A DNA stretch of 15,037 nt from Comamonadaceae bacterium (GTDB taxonomy: Bacteria > Pseudomonadota > Gammaproteobacteria > Burkholderiales > Burkholderiaceae_C): NCBI GenBank assembly GCA_027490555.1, contig JAIXXW010000185.1, forward strand, positions 1-15,037. Direction: 5' to 3'. The notes under the pieces are model-generated. The model was not told the origin of the DNA and did not search any database. It saw nothing but the letters and a program-made list of their open reading frames with translations. Position numbers and translations under genes: made by a program. This document shows positions 1 to 6,648 of this stretch, piece after piece; positions within the stretch are counted from its first letter, which is position 1, and every line of letters begins with the position of its first letter.

Positions 1-58
1 CATGCCCGTGATCCGACAAGACCTGTCGCCGCAGGTGCGCATGGAACCGGCATGGTGA
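1..58 (+). CDS. C-terminal end of an upstream gene, probably acsF (aerobic Mg-protoporphyrin monomethyl ester cyclase)
   Basis: Only the last 18 codons are present. In the frame whose codons begin at base 2, the sequence reads MPVIRQDLSPQVRMEPAW and stops at TGA 56-58. The stop overlaps the puhE start (ATG at 52) by seven bases, so this gene and puhE are in one operon. In purple bacteria the gene before puhE is commonly acsF, the oxygen-dependent cyclase that makes the fifth ring of bacteriochlorophyll, and a Pro-rich tail ending in Pro-x-Trp is plausible for it. The family name rests mainly on gene order, because too little protein is visible to judge. It could be another puh or bch gene. 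Confidence 0.5.
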   Translation, partial: MPVIRQDLSPQVRMEPAW

Positions 59-837
59 CTGAAGTCGTCTGGGCCTGTGTGTTCACGGCCCTGTGCTGGT
101 GGCTTGGCACGGGGGTGATCTTGTGGCTCGACCGGCTGCCCCAGCGCAGCTTCCGTTTCAGCCTGGCAGGCTGGACAGTCCTTCTGGCTTTGAGTTTTTG
201 GGGCGTGGCCCACAGCATGCAAGAGGTCAGCGTGTTCAACGCCTACCTCGCCTTTGGCAGCGTGATCGTGATGTGGGGCTGGCACGAGCTGGCCTTTTTG
301 ACCGGCTGGATCACCGGGCCGCGCAAACAGGCGCTGGACGCGGGCGTCACCGGCTGGGGGCGTTTTGTGCAGTCGGTGCAGGTCATGCTCTACCACGAGC
401 TGGCCTTGCTGGCCAACTTTGCCATCCTCTGGTGGATGCAAAAAGGCCAGGCCAGCCATGTGGCCATCTGCACCTTTGCGCTGCTGTGGTGCATGCGCCT
501 GTCGGCCAAACTGAACCTGTTTTTTGGCGTGCCGCAAAACGGTGCGCAGTACCTGCCTGCGCACCTGCAGTACCTGGCCAGCTATTTCCGCACCACCCGT
601 GGCATGTCGCCGTGGTTCGTGCTGTCCATGGGCGTGGCCATGGGTACCTGGTTCTGGCTGGTCTGGCTGGCCCAGCAAGGCGCCGTGGCCATCACCACCG
701 GCTGGGTCATGCTGGCCACGCTGCTGGGCCTGGCGATTGTTGAACACATCATCATGATTTTTCCCTGGCCATTGGAGCGGCTGTGGGGTTGGGCCATGGG
801 CCAGACCACCAAACCTGCTTTGACCACACCCCCCTGA
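52..837 (+). CDS. puhE: PuhE, putative photosynthetic complex assembly protein 2 (DUF3623 family)
   Basis: A 261-residue, very hydrophobic protein with about seven predicted membrane spans and many Trp residues. Motifs I associate with PuhE are visible: ITGPRKQAL after the third span, YHELALLANF near residue 120, and FFGVPQNG...LPAHLQYLASYF near residues 160-182. PuhE is a membrane protein found with puhABC in purple phototrophs, and it is linked to assembly of the reaction centre and LH1 complex; its biochemical role is not settled. The ATG at 52 is preceded by a modest GGA at 43-45 and sits inside the end of the upstream gene, so translation is probably coupled. The stop TGA (835-837) is shared with the ribosome binding site of crtI. 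Length and composition fit an intact gene. Confidence 0.88.
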   Translation: MVTEVVWACVFTALCWWLGTGVILWLDRLPQRSFRFSLAGWTVLLALSFWGVAHSMQEVSVFNAYLAFGSVIVMWGWHELAFLTGWITGPRKQALDAGVTGWGRFVQSVQVMLYHELALLANFAILWWMQKGQASHVAICTFALLWCMRLSAKLNLFFGVPQNGAQYLPAHLQYLASYFRTTRGMSPWFVLSMGVAMGTWFWLVWLAQQGAVAITTGWVMLATLLGLAIVEHIIMIFPWPLERLWGWAMGQTTKPALTTPP

Positions 838-840
838 AGG
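836..840 (+). promoter_or_regulatory. Ribosome binding site of crtI overlapping the puhE stop
   Basis: GAAGG lies four bases before the ATG at 845 and shares bases with the puhE stop TGA (835-837). A ribosome finishing puhE therefore ends on the crtI initiation site, which suggests coupled translation. Confidence 0.6.
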
Positions 841-844
841 CCCC

Positions 845-2416
845 ATGAACACCACCACACACGCTTACCGCACAGAAGGTTTTGGCATTGCGGCCAAGCC
901 GCAAGGCCCCGGATGGAACAACCCGGCCCAACACCGCCCGCGCCCGGTGGCGGTGGTGATCGGCAGCGGCTTTGGCGGGTTGGCCGCCGCCATCCGCCTG
1001 AGCGTGCGGGGCTACGAGGTCAAGGTGTTTGAAAAGCTCGACGCCCCCGGTGGCCGCGCCTATGTGCACCGCCAGGACGGTTTCACCTTCGACGCCGGCC
1101 CCACCATCATCACCGCACCTTTCTTGCTCGAAGAGCTGTGGGCGCTGTGCGGCAAACGCTTTGCGGACGACGTGAAGCTGGTGGCCATGGACCCGTTTTA
1201 CCGCGTGCGTTTTTCAGACGGCAGCTGGTTTGACTACAACGGCGACCCCGAGCACATGCGCGCCGAAGTGGCCCGGTTTGAACCCTCGGACCTGCCCGGC
1301 TACGAACGCTTTCTGGAAGAAGCCGAGCGCTGCAAGACCCTGGGCTTCGAGGGCATGGGCGACATCGCCTTTGACAAGGTCAGCGATCTTGTGGCCGCCA
1401 TTCCCGACTTCATGCGCATGGGCGCCTGGCGCAGCCTGTACAGCCTGGTGGCCAAACACATGCGCAACGACAAGCTGCGCATCGTGATGAGCTTTCACCC
1501 CCTGCTGATCGGCGGCAACCCCTTTGCCGTGACCTGCGCCTATGCCCTCATCAACTCGCTGGAGCGCACCTGGGGTGTGCACTCGGCCATGGGCGGCACC
1601 GGCGCCATCGTGCGCGGCCTGGTGGGTTTGCTGCACGAGCGCGGCGTGCCTGTGCGCTGCAACGCGCCCGTGACACAAATCCGCATCGAAGGTGGCCGCG
1701 CCTGCGGCATCGAATTGCAAAACGGCGAGTTCGTGCCCGCCGACATCGTGGTGAGCAACGGCGACACCGCCTGGACCTACAAACACCTGGTGGCCCCACA
1801 GCACCGCCGGGTCTGGACCGACCGCAAGATCGCCAGGGGCCAATACTCCATGGGCCTGTTCGTCTGGTACTTCGGCACCTCCAAGCAATACCCAAACGTG
1901 CCGCACCACATGATGGTGCTGGGCCCGCGCTACCAGGGCCTTTTGCAAGACATCTTCAAAAAGCACAAACTGGCCGAGGACTTCAGCCTCTACCTGCACC
2001 GCCCCACCGCCACCGACCCCTCGCTGGCGCCCGAGGGTTGCGACACCTTTTATGTGCTCTCGCCCGTGCCGCACCTGGACAGCGGCACCGACTGGCCCGC
2101 CTTTGCCGAGACCTACCGCGAAGCGATCGCCCAAAGCCTGGAAGCCAGCGTGCTGCCGGGCCTGCGCAGCTGCATCGTCAGCAGCAAGGTCAGCACGCCG
2201 CAAGACTTCCACGACAACTTGTGGTCGTACAAAGGCGCCGGCTTTGGCCTGGAGCCCCTGCTGTTGCAAAGCGCCTGGTTCAGACCCCACAACCGCAGCG
2301 AGGACGTCCCTGGCCTGTTTGTGGTCGGCGCCAGCACCCACCCGGGTGCGGGCGTGCCGGGTGTGCTGATGTCGGCCAAAGCCCTGGAATCGGTGGTGCC
2401 CCATGTCCCTGCCTGA
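845..2416 (+). CDS. crtI: Phytoene desaturase CrtI
   Basis: A 523-residue FAD-dependent desaturase that introduces double bonds into phytoene to give neurosporene or lycopene, at the membrane. The dinucleotide-binding motif GSGFGG is at residues 40-45 with the ribose-binding Glu63 in VKVFEK, followed by PGGRAYVHRQDGFTFDAGPT, the usual CrtI substrate-domain start. The C-terminal signature GLFVVGASTHPGAGVPGVL, with the HPGAGVPGV core, is diagnostic of CrtI-type rather than plant-type desaturases. Length is normal (about 490-530). The first ~34 residues are a non-conserved extension before the Rossmann fold, but the ATG at 845 has a good ribosome binding site. The stop (2414-2416) lies 14 bases inside crtB. 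The sequence cannot show whether it makes three or four desaturations. CrtD is the main alternative, but pairing with crtB favours CrtI. Confidence 0.93.
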   Translation: MNTTTHAYRTEGFGIAAKPQGPGWNNPAQHRPRPVAVVIGSGFGGLAAAIRLSVRGYEVKVFEKLDAPGGRAYVHRQDGFTFDAGPTIITAPFLLEELWALCGKRFADDVKLVAMDPFYRVRFSDGSWFDYNGDPEHMRAEVARFEPSDLPGYERFLEEAERCKTLGFEGMGDIAFDKVSDLVAAIPDFMRMGAWRSLYSLVAKHMRNDKLRIVMSFHPLLIGGNPFAVTCAYALINSLERTWGVHSAMGGTGAIVRGLVGLLHERGVPVRCNAPVTQIRIEGGRACGIELQNGEFVPADIVVSNGDTAWTYKHLVAPQHRRVWTDRKIARGQYSMGLFVWYFGTSKQYPNVPHHMMVLGPRYQGLLQDIFKKHKLAEDFSLYLHRPTATDPSLAPEGCDTFYVLSPVPHLDSGTDWPAFAETYREAIAQSLEASVLPGLRSCIVSSKVSTPQDFHDNLWSYKGAGFGLEPLLLQSAWFRPHNRSEDVPGLFVVGASTHPGAGVPGVLMSAKALESVVPHVPA

Positions 2417-3497
2417 ACACCCCAGCAGCACCCTGGGCGCGGCCGAACTCGACTTCGACTCGCAGGACCTGCAGGCCTGCGTGGCCATGATGCAAGGCGG
2501 CTCCAAAACCTTTTTCGCCGCCAGCCGCCTGCTGCCCCCGCGCGTGCGCACGGCGGCCATCGCGCTGTACGCTTTTTGCCGCGTGGCCGACGACCTGGTG
2601 GACGAAGCCGCCGAGGGCGACACCCCGCTGCAGGTGCTGCAAGAACGCCTGGACGCGATCTATGCCGGCACCCCGCACGACCACGTCGAAGACCATGCCC
2701 TGAGCCTGGTGGTGCAGCAGCACAAGCTGCCGCGCCATTTGCTGGACGCCCTCATCGAAGGCTTTGCCTGGGACGCTGCCGGCCGCAGCTACGACAGCAT
2801 CGAAGACCTGCACGCCTATGGCGCCCGTGTGGCCGGCAGTGTGGGCGCCATGATGTGCTGGATCATGGGGCCGCAAAGCATGGACACACTGGCGCGCGCC
2901 TGCGAACTGGGCGTGGCCATGCAACTGACCAACATCGCCCGCGATGTGGGGCACGATGCCAGCATCGGCCGCCTGTACCTGCCGCGTCGCTGGTTGCTCG
3001 AAGCCGGCGTGCAGCCCGAAGACTGGCTGGCCCAGCCCCGCTTCACCCCCGCCATCGCACAGGTGCTGGCGCGTTTACTCGATGAAGCCGACCGCCTGTA
3101 CAAACAGGCGCACTCGGGCATTGCCGCCTTGCCACCCGACTGCCGCGCCGCCATCTGCGCGGCCAGCATGATCTACGCCGAAATCGGCCACCAGCTGCGC
3201 CGCGAGGGCCTGGACTCGGTCAACAAGCGCACCGTGGTCAGCACCACCCGCAAGCTCATGCTGCTGGCCAGCGCCTGGACCCAGGTGCACTGGATCCGCG
3301 TGGCCGACCGCAGCCCGGCGCCCCTGCAGGCCATCACAGGACTGGTGCAAGGCTGTCAGGCCGCGGCCCAGCAAACCGGCCACAAAGCCTATTTCCCGAA
3401 CCGCGCCATGCCCCAGCGTGTGGCCTGGATGCTCGACCTGTTCGAGCGCCGCGAAACCGAACGACTGGACCGCAACGCCTTGCGGCAAACCCCATGA
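2403..3497 (+). CDS. crtB: Phytoene synthase CrtB
   Basis: A 364-residue trans-isoprenyl-diphosphate synthase (squalene/phytoene synthase family). It condenses two geranylgeranyl diphosphates to phytoene, the first committed step of carotenoid synthesis. The first Asp-rich motif is DDLVD at residues 63-67 inside YAFCRVADDLVDE, and the second is NIARDVGHD at 176-184; both bind substrate diphosphate through Mg2+. YGARVAGSVG (138-147) is the conserved segment between them. The N-terminus is about 25 residues longer than short CrtB proteins. The start overlaps crtI by 14 bases and the stop overlaps the BLUF gene by four (ATGA). It acts directly before CrtI, so both early carotenoid steps are made from one transcript here. 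Confidence 0.94.
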   Translation: MSLPEHPSSTLGAAELDFDSQDLQACVAMMQGGSKTFFAASRLLPPRVRTAAIALYAFCRVADDLVDEAAEGDTPLQVLQERLDAIYAGTPHDHVEDHALSLVVQQHKLPRHLLDALIEGFAWDAAGRSYDSIEDLHAYGARVAGSVGAMMCWIMGPQSMDTLARACELGVAMQLTNIARDVGHDASIGRLYLPRRWLLEAGVQPEDWLAQPRFTPAIAQVLARLLDEADRLYKQAHSGIAALPPDCRAAICAASMIYAEIGHQLRREGLDSVNKRTVVSTTRKLMLLASAWTQVHWIRVADRSPAPLQAITGLVQGCQAAAQQTGHKAYFPNRAMPQRVAWMLDLFERRETERLDRNALRQTP

Positions 3498-3937
3498 GGG
3501 TGCCCAGCCACAGCATCCAGGTGCGCCTGCTGTACGTCAGCCGCGCGGTCGGCCCGCAAACCACGACCATGACCACCAGCATCCTGGCGCAGGCGCATGC
3601 CCACAACCCCGTGCACGGCATCACCGGCGTGCTGTGCCAGGGCCAGGGGTTTTTCTTCCAGGTGATCGAAGGCGAGCGCAGCCAGGTCAATGCCCTGTAC
3701 AGCCGCATCTGCGCCGACAAGCGGCACCAGAACGTGGAACTGCTGCACTACGAGGAAATCCACGAACGCCGCTTTGGCCAATGGTCCATGGCCCTGATCC
3801 ACCTGTCGGTGGACGACCCGATGGTGCGCCTGCACCACCCCGACTTCGACCCCTATTCGGGCTCTGGCCCGCAGGTCATGCGGCAGGTGATGGACTTGCT
3901 GGAGTCCGGCCAGCCGATCGAGCTGCCAGCGGCTTGA
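3494..3937 (+). CDS. Short BLUF-domain blue-light photoreceptor
   Basis: A 147-residue protein consisting almost wholly of one BLUF domain, which binds FAD and senses blue light through a hydrogen-bond switch. The expected residues are present: Tyr14 (LLYVSRA), Asn38 before the GITGVL strand (42-47), Gln56 in FFFQVIEGE, and the Trp97-x-Met99 pair in FGQWSMAL. About 45 residues after the core would form the usual C-terminal helices. There is no output domain (no EAL, GGDEF or SCHIC), so signalling would need a partner protein. ATG at 3494 overlaps the crtB stop as ATGA and has no clear ribosome binding site of its own, so it is probably translated by coupling to crtB. A role in light control of photosynthesis genes is inferred from position only. 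Confidence 0.92.
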   Translation: MRVPSHSIQVRLLYVSRAVGPQTTTMTTSILAQAHAHNPVHGITGVLCQGQGFFFQVIEGERSQVNALYSRICADKRHQNVELLHYEEIHERRFGQWSMALIHLSVDDPMVRLHHPDFDPYSGSGPQVMRQVMDLLESGQPIELPAA

Positions 3938-3959
3938 GGCGCCAGCGGCCAGCTGCGCC
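3938..3959. other. Possible hairpin between convergent genes
   Basis: Directly after the BLUF stop, GGCGC (3938-3942) pairs with GCGCC (3955-3959), and AGC/GCT pairs inside it after one bulged base. The loop is about five bases. No T-run follows on either strand, so it is only a weak terminator candidate for the photosynthesis operon. The rest of the 50-base gap holds nothing recognisable. Confidence 0.25.
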
Positions 3960-3987
3960 GCGCATGTGCAAGCGGGCCAGTCGCGCT

Positions 3988-5253
3988 TCAGCCCGGGCGG
4001 GCCAGCTTGGCCATGCCCAACATGGCGTGCAAGAGCACATTGCAGCCCGCTGCGATGTGCTCGGGTTGGGCGTCTTCGATCTCGTTGTGGCTGATGCCAT
4101 CCTTGCAGGGGATGAAAATCATGCCGCTGGGGGCCAGACGGGCGGTGTAAATCGCATCGTGCCCAGCACCTGACACCACAGGCATCTGGCTGTAACCCAG
4201 ATGCGCAGCGGCTGCCGAGACCGCCTCCACGCACGAGGGATGGAAGGGTTGCGCCGGGAAACTCGACACCAGGGTCAGCTCAATGCGCAGGCCAGTGCGT
4301 TCTTGCAAACTTTGAGCCAGGGCTTTGATGTCGTCGGCCATGGCCTCCACCCCGGCGTCGCTGTTGTGGCGCAGGTCGATGCTGAACTTGACCCGACCCG
4401 GAATGACATTGCGGCTGTTGGGGTGCACATGCACCATGCCCACCGTGCCCCTGGCGTGCGGTGCGTTCTGTTCGGCGATGGCCACCACCGCCTGCATCAG
4501 CTGCGTGGCCACTTGCAAGGCATCCTTGCGCAAGGGCATGGGGGTGGGCCCGGCATGCGCCTCCATGCCCGTCACGGTGCAGTCAAACCAGCGGATGCCC
4601 AGGGAACCACTGACCACGCCAATGGTCACGCCCGCATCTTCCAGCACCGGGCCTTGCTCGATGTGGGCCTCGAAATAGGCGCCGATGGGGTGTTGCCCCG
4701 GCACTTCGCTGCCCACATAGCCGATCCGCTGCAGTTCCTCCAGCACGGTTTTGCCCTCCTGGTCCTGGGCTTGGTAGGCGTGCTCCAGCGAAAATGCACC
4801 CGAAAACACACCCGACCCCATCATCACCGGCACAAAGCGCGAGCCTTCCTCGTTGGTCCAGAAGGCCACCTCGATGGGGGCCTCGGTTTCAATGGCATGG
4901 TCGTTCAGGCAGCGCACCACCTCCAAGCCTGCCAGCACGCCGTAGTTGCCATCGAACTTGCCACCGGTCGGCTGCGTGTCGATGTGGCTGCCGGTCATGA
5001 TGGGGGGCAAATCGGGCTGACGCCCTGCCCTGCGCATGAAAACATTGCCAATCTGGTCGACCGTGACCGTCATCCCGGCTTCGCGCGCCCATGCGGTGAC
5101 CAGGTCTCGGCCTTGTCGGTCCAGCTCGGTCAAGGCCAGTCGACAGACGCCCCCTTTGTCGGTGGCGCCGATTTGGGCCAGCGCCATCAGCGATTGCCAC
5201 AGACGGTCTTCGTTGATGCGCAAGTGGGGCAAGGTGTCGGGACTCGGGTGCAT
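3988..5253 (-). CDS. M20-family N-carbamoyl-L-amino-acid / allantoate amidohydrolase
   Basis: A 421-residue zinc hydrolase of the hydantoinase/carbamoylase group (HyuC, AllC/HpxK, beta-ureidopropionase), probably cytoplasmic. These enzymes hydrolyse N-carbamoyl amino acids or allantoate, releasing CO2 and ammonia. Metal and catalytic residues are present: GSHIDT (88-93, His90), the bridging Asp101 in KFDGNYGVLAG, NEEGSRF (134-140), EAHIEQGP (His197) and a C-terminal SHNE (His389). I chose the ATG at 5253 because GGAGG lies seven bases before it. An in-frame ATG at 5277 (eight residues longer) overlaps the regulator stop as ATGA but has no such site. The gene follows the GntR regulator in the same direction. 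The exact substrate cannot be told from sequence; allantoate is favoured by the allA gene nearby. Confidence 0.9.
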   Translation of the reverse strand: MHPSPDTLPHLRINEDRLWQSLMALAQIGATDKGGVCRLALTELDRQGRDLVTAWAREAGMTVTVDQIGNVFMRRAGRQPDLPPIMTGSHIDTQPTGGKFDGNYGVLAGLEVVRCLNDHAIETEAPIEVAFWTNEEGSRFVPVMMGSGVFSGAFSLEHAYQAQDQEGKTVLEELQRIGYVGSEVPGQHPIGAYFEAHIEQGPVLEDAGVTIGVVSGSLGIRWFDCTVTGMEAHAGPTPMPLRKDALQVATQLMQAVVAIAEQNAPHARGTVGMVHVHPNSRNVIPGRVKFSIDLRHNSDAGVEAMADDIKALAQSLQERTGLRIELTLVSSFPAQPFHPSCVEAVSAAAAHLGYSQMPVVSGAGHDAIYTARLAPSGMIFIPCKDGISHNEIEDAQPEHIAAGCNVLLHAMLGMAKLARPG

Positions 5254-5260
5254 GTTCTGA

Positions 5261-5265
5261 CCTCC
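5261..5265 (-). promoter_or_regulatory. Ribosome binding site deciding the amidohydrolase start
   Basis: Read on the minus strand this is GGAGG, seven bases before the ATG at 5253. It lies inside the longer reading frame that could begin at 5277 and favours the shorter protein. Confidence 0.65.
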
Positions 5266-5273
5266 GCAGGTGT

Positions 5274-6080
5274 TCATTCGGGGCTGTCCCGGTAAGCTTG
5301 AAAGACATCGCGCAATTGTCGGCGCGGCGCCGTGGTGGCCGTCAGGGACTGCTCCAGTTCATTCAGGTGTTTGCGCATTTCGGCGCCTGCCGCAGCGGGA
5401 TTTTTTTGCAGGGCGGCCACCAGATCGACATGGCGGTGGGCGACACACACCTGCCCGCCTTGACTTTTGAACCGCGACATCAGCAGTGATGTCGTGGGCA
5501 GCAAGCCGTTGAGCCAACGCAGCAAAACCGGGTTGCCGTGCATGCGCGCCATGGCCTGGTGAAATTCGCCCGAAAGACGAATCGCCTGGGCATGCTGACC
5601 CTGGCGATCGGCCTCGGATTCGGCGTGGGCCAATTGCTGCAAGGTCTGCAGTTGTTCTGCTGTCAGTCGCCCGGCCAGTTGTCGGGCGATTTCGCACTCC
5701 ACCACCCGGCGGGCTTCGAAAACACTGTCGGCATCTTCCAGACTCGGGATGGGTACACGTGCCCCGCGGTTGTGCAGCAATTCAATCACCTGCTCTTGCG
5801 CCAGGCGCTGCAGGGCCTGGCGCACCAGGGTGCGGGAGACGTTGAACTGCTCGGCCAGCTCTTGCTCGCGCAGGCGCTCTCCCGGCGAGAGGCGGCGCTC
5901 CAGAACCGCCTGGTACACGGCCTCGTACACCCGGTCTGCGCCTGTGATCGGAGCGCCTGCGCGCGCCTGGGGGTCGCTGGTGAGATCGGCCACAGCTTGG
6001 GCCTCTGCGGCCGTGCGCAAGGGCATGTCTGGATCGGCTTTGGGCAGCAGCGGCGTGCCCGACCGGTGCTCATCTGTCAT
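5274..6080 (-). CDS. GntR-family transcriptional regulator, FadR/FCD subgroup
   Basis: A DNA-binding regulator of 268 residues. The winged helix is at about residues 50-112, with RLREQELAEQFNVSRTLVRQAL covering the recognition helix and HNRGARV the wing. The FCD ligand-binding domain (about 118-245) shows the family pattern FEARRVVECEIARQLA, FHQAMARMHGN and a late AHRHVDLVAAL His segment that usually binds a metal. Around 48 residues precede the helix-turn-helix, a long non-conserved tail. The start is uncertain: ATGs at 6110, 6092 and 6080 are all in frame, and I took 6080, preceded by GGGA with a six-base gap. FCD regulators usually sense small carboxylates or amino-acid-like metabolites, fitting control of the ureide genes beside it. 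Its stop is next to the amidohydrolase, so the two are probably co-transcribed. Confidence 0.87.
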   Translation of the reverse strand: MTDEHRSGTPLLPKADPDMPLRTAAEAQAVADLTSDPQARAGAPITGADRVYEAVYQAVLERRLSPGERLREQELAEQFNVSRTLVRQALQRLAQEQVIELLHNRGARVPIPSLEDADSVFEARRVVECEIARQLAGRLTAEQLQTLQQLAHAESEADRQGQHAQAIRLSGEFHQAMARMHGNPVLLRWLNGLLPTTSLLMSRFKSQGGQVCVAHRHVDLVAALQKNPAAAGAEMRKHLNELEQSLTATTAPRRQLRDVFQAYRDSPE

Positions 6081-6108
6081 GATGCATCCCATCGACCCGA
6101 GTCCTGCC
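6081..6108. promoter_or_regulatory. 28-bp divergent start region between the GntR regulator and allA
   Basis: Only 28 bases separate the chosen regulator start (6080) from the allA start (6109), too little for two complete promoters. At least one promoter must lie inside the opposite gene. The stretch holds an eight-base perfect palindrome, GATGCATC (6081-6088), which could be part of an operator. No convincing -35/-10 pair was seen. Confidence 0.35.
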
Positions 6109-6618
6109 ATGAACCCTGAACCAAGGCCTGGCCTGCTGGCCTGCCAAGCACTGACGGCTGAAGCTTTTTCGCCCTATGGCGAAGTCTTGGATTTGTTTGC
6201 ACCGGCCCAGCAGACGATCAACCAGGGCACCAGCGGTCGTCTGGATTTGCCCTCTGGCCTGGACTGGGCCGACGACGATGGCCGGGCAGTGCTGGCGGTG
6301 TTCCATGCCCAGGCACAGAACCCGCAAGGCCCTTGCCAGCTGCTGGAGCGGCACCGACAGGGAAGCCAGACCTTTGTGCCCTTGACAGGGGCCCGTTGTC
6401 GCTTGCTGGTGGCCTTGGGTCAAGACCAGCCCGACCTGCGCACGCTGCGCTGCTTTGAGGTCACCGGACAACAAGGCTTCACGCTGCGCAAAGGCACCTG
6501 GCACCACCCGCTGATGGCCTTGGACAACGGGGCCTTTTTGGTGCTGGAACGCCGGGGCGCCACCGAAGATTGCGAGCTTCATTCACTGCCTCTGAGCGTG
6601 CACCTGAGTCCCGTTTGA
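6109..6618 (+). CDS. allA: Ureidoglycolate lyase, AllA family
   Basis: A 169-residue cupin-fold protein matching AllA in length and motifs. These are AFSPYGEVL (19-27), INQGTSGRLDL (37-47), LLERHRQGSQTFVPL (78-92), GTWHHPL (129-135) and a late LERRGATEDCEL. AllA splits ureidoglycolate into glyoxylate and urea, the last step of allantoin breakdown. The same frame stays open far upstream, but that part is antisense to the regulator. The protein begins sensibly at ATG 6109, where homology to the family starts. The ribosome binding site is weak (GAG, seven or eight bases away). It is divergent from the GntR regulator and converges on the amidase. Some AllA homologues act on related ureido acids, so the exact substrate is inferred. 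Confidence 0.88.
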   Translation: MNPEPRPGLLACQALTAEAFSPYGEVLDLFAPAQQTINQGTSGRLDLPSGLDWADDDGRAVLAVFHAQAQNPQGPCQLLERHRQGSQTFVPLTGARCRLLVALGQDQPDLRTLRCFEVTGQQGFTLRKGTWHHPLMALDNGAFLVLERRGATEDCELHSLPLSVHLSPV

Positions 6619-6625
6619 CAGCGTG

Positions 6626-6644
6626 CGCATGGGATCGCCCTGCG
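6626..6644. terminator. Weak hairpin between convergent allA and amidase genes
   Basis: In the 30-base gap, CGCA-(T)-GGG pairs with CCC-TGCG around an ATCG loop, giving seven pairs with one bulged base. GATTT follows on the plus strand. It may serve as a weak terminator for allA, but the stem is short. Confidence 0.3.
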
Positions 6645-6648
6645 GATT

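Noticed and set aside
720..900. CrtJ/PpsR-type operator (TGT-N12-ACA) before crtI
   Set aside because: No match with correct spacing was found here; TGT and ACA near 738-753 are too close. Control probably acts at an upstream promoter outside the window.
1214..2623. Open frame of 469 codons on the minus strand
   Set aside because: It is antisense to crtI and the start of crtB, which have full family motifs. Its His/Ala/Gly-rich protein has no recognisable domain and looks like a by-product of high GC codon use.
4201..5295. Open frame of 364 codons on the plus strand
   Set aside because: It is antisense to the M20 amidohydrolase, whose metal ligands are all present.
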